The notes under the pieces were generated by a model. It saw only the letters and a list, made by a program, of their open reading frames with translations. It ran no database searches and was not told the DNA's origin. The translations under genes were made by a program, and so were the position numbers. Of a DNA stretch of 64,000 nt, positions 17,995 to 25,290 are shown piece after piece. The DNA lies in the NCBI RefSeq assembly GCF_013032455.1, contig NZ_WQCF01000011.1, positions 44,690-108,689 on the forward strand, given 5' to 3'. Position 1 is the stretch's first letter. The number at the start of each line of letters is the position of its first letter. Source of the DNA: Ruegeria atlantica (GTDB taxonomy: Bacteria > Pseudomonadota > Alphaproteobacteria > Rhodobacterales > Rhodobacteraceae).

Positions 17995-18015
17995 TTTTGT
18001 GCGTTTTTTTGTGCG
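17995..18015 (+). repeat. TTTTGTGCG repeats near attL (integrase arm sites)
   Basis: Two copies of TTTTGTGCG, at 17995-18003 and 18007-18015, lie 45 bp inside attL. The same word occurs three times just inside attR in the same orientation. Paired sets at both inner ends fit arm-type binding sites of the integrase. Confidence 0.55.
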
Positions 18016-18169
18016 TTATTCTGAAAATGCGCGTGAATCGGTGTCGAACACTGAGCTGATTAACGGATTTTGACAGTTTCTCGATTCCCGCCCCAGATTG
18101 AGATGTACTCCTATATCTCGCCGACAACCGTCAGAATGTTGGATAATGCTTGGGACGTTGGGCTTGTGC

Positions 18170-18688
18170 TCATCTGAGGGTGTAATGCGCTAGGGCATCG
18201 TGTCGGGCACCTTCAGGACGCAAGGTAGATTGGTAGAGCGTAAAGCCGGTGACCAGCATTTCCGGCAACTCTCTATTTGTGCGGGGATGCTGGACGTGCT
18301 GAACCGCCTCGTGCTGCTTAGGCTTCAATCGAGCGATGGTTACATGCGGGCGGAAGCGTCTGCGGGGGAGCATGATTCCTGCTCGCCGCGTGGCGGTTTG
18401 GACTTTCTGATGTAATTCTGTGAGCGCCTGACAATCCGCCACCCCGACAGCCAGCACATGCCCAAAACTTTCGACTCCAGAAAAGGCAACGTCGAAAGGT
18501 GGGATTGAAAGTGTCAGTAACTCTTCATGCAATTCCACCAACATCTCCTCGGCCTGATTACCCAGAAAGACTAGTGTCAGGTGCATATTGTCCGGCAATA
18601 CAGGTCGGCCAACAGGCAGCGCGTGCTGTATCTGTGAAAAAGCTACCTTAGTTTCTTCGTCCAACGATATGGCAACGAATGACCGCAT
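18170..18688 (-). CDS. thpR: RNA 2',3'-cyclic phosphodiesterase (ThpR/LigT family)
   Basis: A 172-residue protein of the 2H phosphoesterase family. It has both catalytic HxTx motifs, DNMHLTLVFLG near residue 40 and FRPHVTIARL near residue 125, and the typical start MRSFVAISLDEE. The family hydrolyses RNA 2',3'-cyclic phosphate ends and can join 2'-5' RNA. The ATG at 18688 follows AGGGGCT; an upstream ATG adds unlike residues. It is the first gene inside attL, 150 bp from the arm repeats, so it is carried by the element. A chromosomal-type gene as mobile cargo could serve RNA repair or defence, but that is speculation. Confidence 0.9.
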   Translation of the reverse strand: MRSFVAISLDEETKVAFSQIQHALPVGRPVLPDNMHLTLVFLGNQAEEMLVELHEELLTLSIPPFDVAFSGVESFGHVLAVGVADCQALTELHQKVQTATRRAGIMLPRRRFRPHVTIARLKPKQHEAVQHVQHPRTNRELPEMLVTGFTLYQSTLRPEGARHDALAHYTLR

Positions 18689-18749
18689 AGAGCCCCTAGT
18701 CTTTCCCGTTGGCCTCAGTGTGAAGCACACCATCCGCTTCGAAAAGCTT

Positions 18750-18947
18750 TCACCAGTTGCCGGTTAGTGCGGCAAAGATGACCGCAAACACCACCACCGC
18801 GATTACAACGAAAATAGCGGCCCCTCTGTCTTCCTCATGAACGTAGACTGGCCCGCCACACTTGGGGCATGGCTTCTTGTTCATATTCTTTAAGCTGCGT
18901 CGTGTAGTCCAACCACATTCGGCGCACTGGCCCTTCAGTCCACTCAT
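18750..18947 (-). CDS. Small zinc-ribbon membrane protein
   Basis: A 65-residue protein with two Cys pairs (CAECGW and CPKCGG, about 20 residues apart) forming a likely zinc ribbon, then one hydrophobic helix (AAIFVVIAVVVFAVIFAAL) at the C-terminus. It is probably anchored in the inner membrane with the ribbon in the cytoplasm. The ATG at 18947 follows GGAGCAAG; the open frame continues upstream to 19010 without a good start. Function is unknown. Confidence 0.6.
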   Translation of the reverse strand: MSGLKGQCAECGWTTRRSLKNMNKKPCPKCGGPVYVHEEDRGAAIFVVIAVVVFAVIFAALTGNW

Positions 18948-19059
18948 ATCTTGCTCCAAAATCGCCTTAATCGAAGTGTCGAAAAGATACCTTGAAAATG
19001 CCTTTTCCAAGTTCTGCGTTGCCGTGCAAGGGTTAAGAAAACGTTAACGGAACAGTATT

Positions 19060-19326
19060 GTGAAAACCCTCATTTCAATCAGCGCACTAGCGCTTACTTT
19101 GTCCTGGTTACCAGCCTCTGCCCAGGATGCATCAAAACCGTTGAATACTGGCAATGTGCCTGTCTCAACCCAATCGTTTTGGAACTTGATGAAAACCGAC
19201 GGCGAGGCCAAGGTTTTTGACGCTGCCTGCTGCAAAATTTGCCGAAAAGGCAAAGCCTGTGGGAATAGTTGTATTAACCGAAGCTACACGTGCCGTAAGG
19301 GGCCAGGGTGCGCCTGTAACGGGTAA
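19060..19326 (+). CDS. Secreted small Cys-rich protein
   Basis: An 88-residue protein with a clear signal peptide (KTLISISALALTLSWLPASAQ) and a compact C-terminal domain holding eight Cys, including CCKICRKGKACGN and CRKGPGCACNG. I recall this Cys pattern from uncharacterised small exported proteins in many proteobacteria. The start is GTG at 19060. It stands alone between genes on the other strand. A disulfide or metal-binding role is possible; nothing more can be said. Confidence 0.65.
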   Translation: MKTLISISALALTLSWLPASAQDASKPLNTGNVPVSTQSFWNLMKTDGEAKVFDAACCKICRKGKACGNSCINRSYTCRKGPGCACNG

Positions 19327-19347
19327 CATGATCGACAAACAGATTTG

Positions 19348-19839
19348 TTACCCTTGAGCAACCACCAAAGGCGGCTCCTTCGGAAACGACCTGATGTCGA
19401 ACCACTTGAAGCACGTGCCGTCACCGTTGCGTTTATCGCCCATAAGCAGGTGCGTACCCGTAGTCCTGTGCCGTATCAGGGCCGCTCTGAATGCCCTTAG
19501 GTCAATCAACCGCCAGCTAGTTATAGATTGCCCATTAGGTCCCGCGTGACCGTAGAACATCCAGTCTCCATAACCATTTACAATCTTGGACAGCTCCGTT
19601 TCAGCCCCAGTTGGCAGTTTGGCCCGAATGGTGAATTGATGCGGATACCTGACCGCGAAGCCGTGACGCCTAATCCTTGCCGCTATACGCATGTCCTTGG
19701 CGTCCAACATCAACAGGTCCGTGGCTTGATAGTAGTCCAGCGGATCTGGGGCGGCCTGTAGAATATGGCGGCCAATGATGCTCTTTATCTCGGGCAGAAA
19801 CTGGTCGGACCAGTGCCGGTTGACGCTGTAACAACTCAT
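19348..19839 (-). CDS. Conserved phage-type protein of unknown function
   Basis: A 163-residue protein with segments DYYQATDLLMLDAKDMRIAA, QFTIRAKLPTGAETELSKI and WRLIDLRAFRAALIRH. I recall similar orphans in prophages. The spacing of acidic residues and Lys/Arg near beta-strand-like stretches is loosely like a PD-(D/E)XK nuclease, but I cannot confirm this. The next genes on this strand are 60 bp or more upstream. Confidence 0.6.
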   Translation of the reverse strand: MSCYSVNRHWSDQFLPEIKSIIGRHILQAAPDPLDYYQATDLLMLDAKDMRIAARIRRHGFAVRYPHQFTIRAKLPTGAETELSKIVNGYGDWMFYGHAGPNGQSITSWRLIDLRAFRAALIRHRTTGTHLLMGDKRNGDGTCFKWFDIRSFPKEPPLVVAQG

Positions 19840-19898
19840 ATCAAATCTCGAAAATGAAAACGGGTGCAGAGAATGCCGCGCCCGATTGTGGATCTGGA

Positions 19899-20144
19899 TT
19901 AGACAGCCTTATTTTTTGTTTCTTCTTTGGGGAAGTGTGCAGTCTCCAAGCGCTCAATTGTGTCAGCCGCCAATTCTGCGATTGCTTCGAGCAATGCGTC
20001 GTAGCCACCCTTGTTCACAAGGTCGATGTTCATGGCTGAATCGCTCGCTGCGATACCGACACGGCAGAGATTGAAAATTGCGTAGCAGTTGCCCTCCGCT
20101 GACTTGGTAACGCTTGATTCGTACAGTGCAAACGTATCTTTCAT
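19899..20144 (-). CDS. Small hypothetical protein
   Basis: An 81-residue protein rich in Ala and Glu, with a helical C-terminus (ALLEAIAELAADTIERLE). It overlaps the preceding gene by ATGA, so the two form a leftward pair read from the operator region at 20.4 kb. I do not recognise a domain. By place it is an early regulatory-type phage gene. Confidence 0.6.
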   Translation of the reverse strand: MKDTFALYESSVTKSAEGNCYAIFNLCRVGIAASDSAMNIDLVNKGGYDALLEAIAELAADTIERLETAHFPKEETKNKAV

Positions 20145-20368
20145 GATGAAACCTCCGGTTTGTGGATGCTATCCAACGCGTCTGTGAGGGCTTTTGCGCG
20201 CCGGAGTCCGATTTCAGTCAGAACTATCAAATCGTGTTCCGGATCTGATGACGCATAGAGACCGTTTATAGCGCCGATTAAGCATTCGATTGCCAATGCA
20301 TCAGACTGCAACTGGGCGCGTGTTTTGGGCAAGCCGCTCCCATTCGCGCAAACGCGTTGTTCGGTCAT
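20141..20368 (-). CDS. Small hypothetical protein, first gene left of the operators
   Basis: A 75-residue, mostly helical protein (AQLQSDALAIECLIGAINGL). Its start at 20368 is preceded by AGGAGGAAAC, a strong ribosome site. It is divergent from the XRE regulator across 121 bp that hold two matching palindromes, so it is probably under that regulator. No known domain seen. Confidence 0.6.
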   Translation of the reverse strand: MTEQRVCANGSGLPKTRAQLQSDALAIECLIGAINGLYASSDPEHDLIVLTEIGLRRAKALTDALDSIHKPEVSS

Positions 20369-20417
20369 TGCTGTTTCCTCCTAACGAAATGGGTGGGCAG
20401 ATATTGCCCCCAAAAGC

Positions 20418-20430
20418 GATACAATGTATC
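20418..20430. promoter_or_regulatory. Operator copy 1, GATAC-AAT-GTATC
   Basis: A perfect 5-bp inverted repeat with a 3-bp spacer in the divergent promoter region. The same arms recur at 20473-20485. Two identical half-site pairs 55 bp apart are typical of an early-gene repressor. Confidence 0.6.
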
Positions 20431-20472
20431 TATTAGTGGACAGTGTAATTGTCAATACAGAGCAACCAAAAA

Positions 20473-20485
20473 GATACAGGGTATC
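20473..20485. promoter_or_regulatory. Operator copy 2, GATAC-AGG-GTATC
   Basis: The second perfect copy of the arms, ending 4 bp before the ATG of the XRE gene. A TTGTCA box 17 bp before AGATAC could be the rightward promoter, in which case this operator covers its -10 region. Autoregulation is inferred. Confidence 0.6.
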
Positions 20486-20489
20486 CATA

Positions 20490-20744
20490 ATGACGCCGAT
20501 ACAGGCAAGGGCAGCAAGGGCAATTCTAAAGATTGGCGTTAGGGAAGTAGCTACCCAAACTGGCGTGACTCCGAATACGGTTTCTCGAACTGAAGCAGAG
20601 GCACTTCGAAGCGGACGCGGACCAAATGCCGCTACAATTGCTGTGCTTAAAACATGGTACGAAGCCCAAGGAATCCAGTTCCTAGACGAGGGAGACACGG
20701 CCAACGGGCCGGGTGTGGTTTTAGTTAAGAAGGATCAACAATGA
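20490..20744 (+). CDS. XRE-type helix-turn-helix regulator
   Basis: An 84-residue DNA-binding protein. The helix-turn-helix reads GVREVATQTGVTPNTVSRTEAE, the Cro/CI family pattern, and the C-terminus is short. The ATG at 20490 lies just after operator copy 2, so the mRNA leader is short. It overlaps the next gene by ATGA. Small size and place between divergent early genes suggest a repressor or Cro-like switch of the element. An LexA-type cleavage domain is absent, so any induction is not by self-cleavage. Confidence 0.8.
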   Translation: MTPIQARAARAILKIGVREVATQTGVTPNTVSRTEAEALRSGRGPNAATIAVLKTWYEAQGIQFLDEGDTANGPGVVLVKKDQQ

Positions 20745-21058
20745 CTGATGGCTTCGAAATGTGGGATGAGTTTGTCAGGATTGTCCCGGCTGGCAAGGGT
20801 CAGGAAGAATTTCTATTCGACGTTAAAATACCCACGATCCCAGTTGCTGGCGACAGGATAAACTTGGAAGTTCGCGGCATGATGTTCACCTATTTGGTTG
20901 TGTCTCGGACATTCCAGATTCTAATAGATGGCATAGAGGACAGTGAGGACTGGGGACGACACTTAGGTCCCGTTAAAGCAATCATCCATGTTGAGGAGCT
21001 TGCCGTTGATGCCGTGAATTTACGATACGGCCCCTTTGCCAAAAAGGGCAGTCAATGA
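20741..21058 (+). CDS. Hypothetical protein coupled to the XRE regulator
   Basis: A 105-residue protein, probably mostly beta (EFLFDVKIPTIPVAGDRINL, MMFTYLVVSRTFQILID). It starts inside the stop of the XRE gene (ATGA) and is likely co-translated with it. The family is not recognised. It could be an antirepressor or partner, from position only. A hairpin terminator follows 67 bp downstream. Confidence 0.6.
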   Translation: MTDGFEMWDEFVRIVPAGKGQEEFLFDVKIPTIPVAGDRINLEVRGMMFTYLVVSRTFQILIDGIEDSEDWGRHLGPVKAIIHVEELAVDAVNLRYGPFAKKGSQ

Positions 21059-21125
21059 CTGACCCAGTGCTATACCGAACGATGACAAGCTCAGAGTAGC
21101 CTAGATATTGTCAGATTTGTCCTTA

Positions 21126-21148
21126 GGCCCCGCTCTGGCAGGGCCTTT
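21126..21148 (+). terminator. Hairpin terminator after the XRE operon
   Basis: GGCCC and GGGCC arms flank a 10-nt loop and are followed by TTT. It lies downstream of the two-gene rightward operon. The short arms and short T run keep confidence moderate. Confidence 0.5.
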
Positions 21149-21241
21149 GCATTTAGAAGTGGGTTCTTATCATCGTGATAAGTGGGCTATTTATTGTCCA
21201 ACTTCTACCAGAGCTATTAGCTTCACCTTTTGATAGCCCTA

Positions 21242-21436
21242 TCAGTTTGAATCATCTACCAAATGGACCCGTCCGATAGCCTGATACACTTCCATCATTG
21301 CTTCCATGGCGGTCTCGACCTTAGCCGCGATTTCGGGATTGGCCTCCACCCACGGATGTTCGCCGACGTATGAGCCGTAGCTGTCCATGAGAACATACGC
21401 GGTGTGTAGTGCTTCGTGTGCTGAATAGTCGCTCAT
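21242..21436 (-). CDS. Small hypothetical protein
   Basis: A 64-residue protein with a helical pattern (HEALHTAYVLMDSYGSYVG, NPEIAAKVETAMEAMMEVYQ). The ATG at 21436 has a GAGGAG ribosome site, which makes translation credible. No known family is recognised. Confidence 0.5.
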   Translation of the reverse strand: MSDYSAHEALHTAYVLMDSYGSYVGEHPWVEANPEIAAKVETAMEAMMEVYQAIGRVHLVDDSN

Positions 21437-21612
21437 ATCGGGTCTCCTCAAAAAAAGAGGCCCGAATATCACGGTGTACTGTTTCGGGGCAAGTGAGTTC
21501 CGTGTTCGTGACGCACTTCACTGACGGCCCTGCCAGATCCGTCAATACTGAAGGTGAAGTTAGCGCTCATGGTATTTTGAGAGCGCGGTTTTTCATTATC
21601 CTCTCTGTTCCT

Positions 21613-21645
21613 GGGGCGCGCTTGTGGTGGGTGCGCCCCTTTTTC
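21613..21645 (+). terminator. Strong intrinsic terminator
   Basis: GGGGCGC at 21613-21619 pairs with GCGCCCC at 21633-21639 and is followed by six T (21640-21645). It sits in a 570-bp gap (21437-22006) with no convincing gene. No gene that it would serve is obvious on the plus strand; it may insulate the next gene. Confidence 0.6.
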
Positions 21646-22006
21646 TTACCCTAGATTTGACCGAACCCACCAAATCCCCTCAGAGGGGAATACAGACCCG
21701 GCAACCGGTAACAGTCACACGCGCGCGTACTGCGCAGAAAACCCGGCCTCGACGGTCTGCCCCCGCTATTCACCGCTAGAAAGCGGGCTTTTGCTCAATT
21801 ATGAGCGGAGCACCTGACGCAATCACCTCATGAGGGGTTCTCTCAGTTTTGAGTAGCGTACAAAGGTCGATAAAATTATCAGATAGTAACGAAACTGTTG
21901 CAAGCTCGGTCAAAAACTGCGCTGAATGAAGTAAGCTTTTGACGCCGAACCAGCAGTTACCGCTTTCGGCAAAACTTATTTCAGATACTGCACTCCGGAA
22001 AAAATC

Positions 22007-23281
22007 GTGACAGCCGAAATTGCCATCCTCAATAAATCCGCCATTGTTCTTGCCGCAGATAGTGCCGTTACCATCGGTCAAGGCAACTCAGCCAAGATTT
22101 TCAATACAGCAAACAAGATTTTCGAGATAAGCGACCAATCATCTATTGGGTTGATGATTTTTAACAATTTGGACTTTATGGGCTTGCCGCTGGAGGTCTT
22201 GGCAAAAGAGTTTAGACGTAAACATGGGGCTAAGGCGTTCGCGACCGTAGATGATTGCCGACATGCGTTTATCTCTTTTCTCGATACCGAAGTTGAATCG
22301 ACGCCGAGGGACATCAATCGTCACTTCCAGATGTTTGCTTATGACGTGCTTACCACTGTGTCATCTCGATATGACCAGGCCCTTCAGGTCCATATTATGC
22401 AAACAAGAAAGGTGCTGGTCAGCAAGTTTAATGGGGTATTGAAGGGCGTTCTCCAAGACGCAATCAAAGAGTATGAGGCGCTAGATAACGCTGTTTGGTA
22501 TGGCAATACCCGCCTTAACGACAACCGTAAAAAGCTAATCGATGAATTGTTCCCCACGGTCTTCCCAAATGTTCAGCTAACGCAGCAGTGCAAGCGACTT
22601 GCACACCGGCTTGTGGCTTTGGCAATCTGTAAGAATACCGCCTCTACAAACTATACCGGATTGGTCTTCGCTGGGTTTGGCGAAGCTGAGCTCTGCCCAA
22701 CGCTGGTACACATCGAAATCGACGGAATCTTGGATGGTCGGTTAAAGCACATTGAGCGGGCAATTGTGAATATAGGCAGGCACGGTCCAGAGGCCGAAAT
22801 TATTGGGTTCGCACAAGATGACATGGTTCAAAGCTTCGTAAATGGCGTTGACCCGCAACTGCGCCAGTACTCCCAAACTCTTATCCGCGAAGCTATTGGA
22901 CGGACGGCAAGCCTGATACTTGGACCAATCATCAAGGACCAGCGAAAACTCAATACCGCACTTAGAAAGCTGGTTCCAGACCTCGATGACCTAGCTAACC
23001 GCCTGAAGGAAAAGAGAGACGAATTTACCGAAAGTAACTATACGAAAGACGTTAAGGATATGGTAAGAATGATGCCAAAAGAAGAGATGGCGAACCTTGC
23101 CGAGTCATTGATTGATATTACAAGCCTGAAGCGCAAGGTGACACGAGACCGAGAAACGGTGGGTGGTGAAGTGGATGTGGCAGTTATATCTAGGTCGGAG
23201 GGTATGGTCTGGGTTAAACGCAAGCACTATTTCCCAGCAGAACTAAACAGTCGGTTTTTCAGCAGGACGGGACCAAAATGA
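22007..23281 (+). CDS. Proteasome-beta-like Ntn-hydrolase protein
   Basis: A 424-residue protein whose N-terminus matches the proteasome beta/HslV pattern. After removal of Met, Thr becomes residue 1; TAEIAILNKSAIVLAADSAV puts Asp at 17 exactly as in proteasome subunits. NKIFEI a few residues later supplies Lys36, equivalent to Lys33 with a 3-residue insertion. A glycine-strand segment IGLMIFNNLDFMG follows. The C-terminal 200 residues are helical and unlike proteasome subunits. The start is GTG at 22007 with weak GGAAA upstream; the alignment supports it. No ATPase is nearby. The next gene overlaps by ATGA. A peptidase or amidohydrolase role, perhaps in defence, is inference. Confidence 0.75.
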   Translation: MTAEIAILNKSAIVLAADSAVTIGQGNSAKIFNTANKIFEISDQSSIGLMIFNNLDFMGLPLEVLAKEFRRKHGAKAFATVDDCRHAFISFLDTEVESTPRDINRHFQMFAYDVLTTVSSRYDQALQVHIMQTRKVLVSKFNGVLKGVLQDAIKEYEALDNAVWYGNTRLNDNRKKLIDELFPTVFPNVQLTQQCKRLAHRLVALAICKNTASTNYTGLVFAGFGEAELCPTLVHIEIDGILDGRLKHIERAIVNIGRHGPEAEIIGFAQDDMVQSFVNGVDPQLRQYSQTLIREAIGRTASLILGPIIKDQRKLNTALRKLVPDLDDLANRLKEKRDEFTESNYTKDVKDMVRMMPKEEMANLAESLIDITSLKRKVTRDRETVGGEVDVAVISRSEGMVWVKRKHYFPAELNSRFFSRTGPK

Positions 23282-23463
23282 ACTTTGCCAAAAAGCGCGA
23301 CGATGGACGGCGGACATTCCTGCATGGCGTTGAGGACTTATCCGCGCCGGATGCAGCGGTAAAGGACGTCGATGAGGCTACACAAGCGGTTAAGGAGAAG
23401 TTTGAGGCTACTTTGTCTGAGCTCTCCAAGTTGATACCTAAGCAAAAAGACCGGGTCAACTAG
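23278..23463 (+). CDS. Small partner protein coupled to the proteasome-like gene
   Basis: A 61-residue protein that begins in the stop of the proteasome-like gene (ATGA). The C-terminal half is charged and helical (AVKDVDEATQAVKEKFEATL), and the N-terminus is basic. No family is recognised. Translational coupling suggests a partner, inhibitor or substrate of the upstream protein. Confidence 0.6.
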   Translation: MNFAKKRDDGRRTFLHGVEDLSAPDAAVKDVDEATQAVKEKFEATLSELSKLIPKQKDRVN

Positions 23464-23573
23464 ACCCCAAGACTGCCCGTAAATCACCGTAAATACGGCT
23501 TGAATACCTCGATTGTTTTTCAAGCTGGGGCCGTGCTAAATATGGATTGGCAATCTAGTTTTATCCGCTCGCT

Positions 23574-23602
23574 GTCCCTGTAAGTCCCTGTAAGTCCCTG
23601 TA
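23574..23602 (+). repeat. Three tandem GTCCCTGTA repeats
   Basis: The decamer GTCCCTGTAA occurs twice and then once with its last base changed, head to tail. It lies in the 379-bp gap between 23464 and 23842. It could be an iteron-like binding site or simple slippage; too short for a CRISPR. Confidence 0.5.
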
Positions 23603-23620
23603 TTAAAAGGAGGCGGTGAC

Positions 23621-23791
23621 ATGCTGGCCGAGCGCGTATTAACCGGCGTTGCCGAGTTGTCGGTACCGGTATCGGTTGTTTCCCGAATGGGAAAAAACTC
23701 AGTTTTGACCCTTACCCCCTGCTACATTTTCTACACTTGCTACATGGAGGCGCGCCAGCCATCAGCGTATTTGCTTCTAGTTTTAGGGTAA
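23621..23791 (+). CDS. Possible 56-residue small protein
   Basis: An ATG at 23621 follows a near-perfect ribosome site, AAAAGGAGGCGGTGAC. The frame runs 56 codons to TAA, with the start MLAERVLTGVAELSVPVSVV and a hydrophobic C-terminus containing CYIFYTCYM. Nothing similar is known to me. The ribosome site is the only strong support, so it may be a leader peptide or chance. Confidence 0.3.
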   Translation: MLAERVLTGVAELSVPVSVVSRMGKNSVLTLTPCYIFYTCYMEARQPSAYLLLVLG

Positions 23792-23842
23792 TCTTGGGGT
23801 TGTTCATTGTTCATCCCTGCTTTCAGGCATGAATAGTCGAGG

Positions 23843-24619
23843 TTAAGCCCGTTGATAGGCTTTGCGACGTTCAACAAATGCCATGTCGCCTTCGCTGCGC
23901 ACATTCACTAAGGCAGATGAAACCCAAACGCGCTTACCGCTCGATAGTACGCGTTCGTGGGCTCGTCTTAGGTGCGGGATCGGACTTGTATGAGTCCCCC
24001 CCTTGTCCGCATCAGTAAGCTCGGTTCCCAGAGCAGAGAGGTACTCCCCCGCATCAACATTGTAGTGTGCTGGAATCGGGGCCTTACCAAGCCGCCGACG
24101 CTTTGCGTTCACTACACTTGGCGCGCGCTTGAGATCCACGCTGCTACCACGAGTATTGAGCACTGCAATCGCAAGCGGGTAGTTGGAAAATGCGGCCCGT
24201 TCTTCAGGAGATTCCGACTGGCCAAGCGTCGGCGCAATGGTGATAGTCGTGCCATCCGGGCCGTGCCTGAATAGGAAATTATCTACAGAGTGTAGTCGCT
24301 TGGGGAGTACGAAGAACTGGCTGACGTAAACCGTGTCATCCGGTTGCGGTCTCACTACCTCTAAAAAGGTTGCTGGCTTCGATAATCCATCATCTTCCAT
24401 CGTGGAGTAGTCGAGCGTAAAGGCCCACGGATGCAAACCAAACGGCTGGCCTACGTGTTCTCTAAGGCCCTCCACCACTTCAGTCACCCGGTTAAGATCC
24501 AAAACTGTACTATTGAAGGCCCCCAGCGCGAATAGGCGTCCCTCATCCAATGTACCTTGTGGTATCACGTTTCGACTGGCGAGGTCGGGCAATCTCTCTA
24601 ACAAACGGCTTAGTTTCAT
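23843..24619 (-). CDS. Phage-associated conserved protein
   Basis: A 258-residue protein. The C-terminal block with AKRRRLGKAPIPAHY, then GGTHTSPIPHLRRAHERVL and GKRVWVSSALVN, matches a family I recall from many prophages, where the block reads GTHxSPRxHLRRGH. Its function is unknown, as far as I know. It supports a phage origin of the element. The start at 24619 has a plain leader. It stands alone on this strand. Confidence 0.75.
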   Translation of the reverse strand: MKLSRLLERLPDLASRNVIPQGTLDEGRLFALGAFNSTVLDLNRVTEVVEGLREHVGQPFGLHPWAFTLDYSTMEDDGLSKPATFLEVVRPQPDDTVYVSQFFVLPKRLHSVDNFLFRHGPDGTTITIAPTLGQSESPEERAAFSNYPLAIAVLNTRGSSVDLKRAPSVVNAKRRRLGKAPIPAHYNVDAGEYLSALGTELTDADKGGTHTSPIPHLRRAHERVLSSGKRVWVSSALVNVRSEGDMAFVERRKAYQRA

Positions 24620-24779
24620 ATTCTGCTTCTTGCCCCAAGTTGCGGGCTATAGCTAGCCGTACAATTTACTTGGCCCAATAGCTGATTCCAGAAATCAGAA
24701 AGCCTCACATCGTGCACCTACCAGAATCGCCAATTTTCCTGTATTGAGTCTCACATTGATTTTTCTTTGAGGTATTGCC

Positions 24780-24953
24780 ATGACCATTGTTCGCACCCAG
24801 GCTGAGTACCGTTCTGCGCTCCGGGAAATCGAGTATCTTTGGGGGTCTGAACCAGACACAGACGAAGGCAAGCAGCTCAAAGAATATCTGTTGGCGGTCG
24901 ATAGATACGAACAACTTTCAAACGAGGCTCCTGTAAAGCTTAGAACGGCCTGA
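24780..24953 (+). pseudogene. HigA-like antitoxin N-terminal fragment
   Basis: The 57-residue frame starts TIVRTQAEYRSALREIEYLW and continues PDTDEGKQLKEYL, the N-terminal signature of HigA/MqsA-type antitoxins (RTxADYxAALxEIExL, GTPEGDRL). Full-length proteins continue with a helix-turn-helix; here the frame ends after EAPVKLRTA with no such domain. There is no toxin gene beside it. It may be a remnant, or a short functional form, since its GAGG ribosome site is intact. Confidence 0.55.
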
Positions 24954-25005
24954 AACATTGGAGCAAGCCGCTGTTCGTTCCATTCACCGCTTTGGGAGAA
25001 TAGAT

Positions 25006-25152
25006 ATGAACAGAAACTACTTGATAATCGCAGTTGCGGTCCTTGCCCTTGTGTTGGTTTTCTCAATGATGAGGTCAGGCGGTGAAGATGGCGCTGGCGA
25101 AGAAACCGCACCGGCTGCTGATACGGAAACCGAACCCGCCGCTACGGAATAG
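25006..25152 (+). CDS. Small single-pass membrane protein
   Basis: A 48-residue protein: a hydrophobic helix (YLIIAVAVLALVLVFSMM) at the N-terminus, then an acidic tail rich in Glu, Ala and Thr. The ATG at 25006 follows GGGAGAATAGAT. Its N-terminus faces in and the tail is probably periplasmic. A hairpin CCCCC-ATT-GGGGG at 25172-25184 follows. Function is unknown; small phage or holin-like proteins can look similar. Confidence 0.5.
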   Translation: MNRNYLIIAVAVLALVLVFSMMRSGGEDGAGEETAPAADTETEPAATE

Positions 25153-25290
25153 GCGTTCCAAAAATGCACGTCCCCCATTGGGGGTTGTACCGGGTCGCCC
25201 TCGTAACGCCTTACGCCCCCAATCTTAGGGAGGTTGAAACCTTATCCGCGCATCAAACTCCCTAAGCTGGCGGTCATGTTTGGATGGTAT

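Noticed and set aside
21776..22081. 101-residue gene on the minus strand
   Set aside because: It overlaps the start of the proteasome-like gene by 75 bp, has no good ribosome site and matches no family.
22007..23281. Full proteasome or HslUV system
   Set aside because: No ATPase partner or second subunit is encoded nearby, and the C-terminal half is unlike proteasome subunits.
23574..23602. Short CRISPR-like array
   Set aside because: The three 10-bp units are directly tandem, with no spacers and no cas genes.
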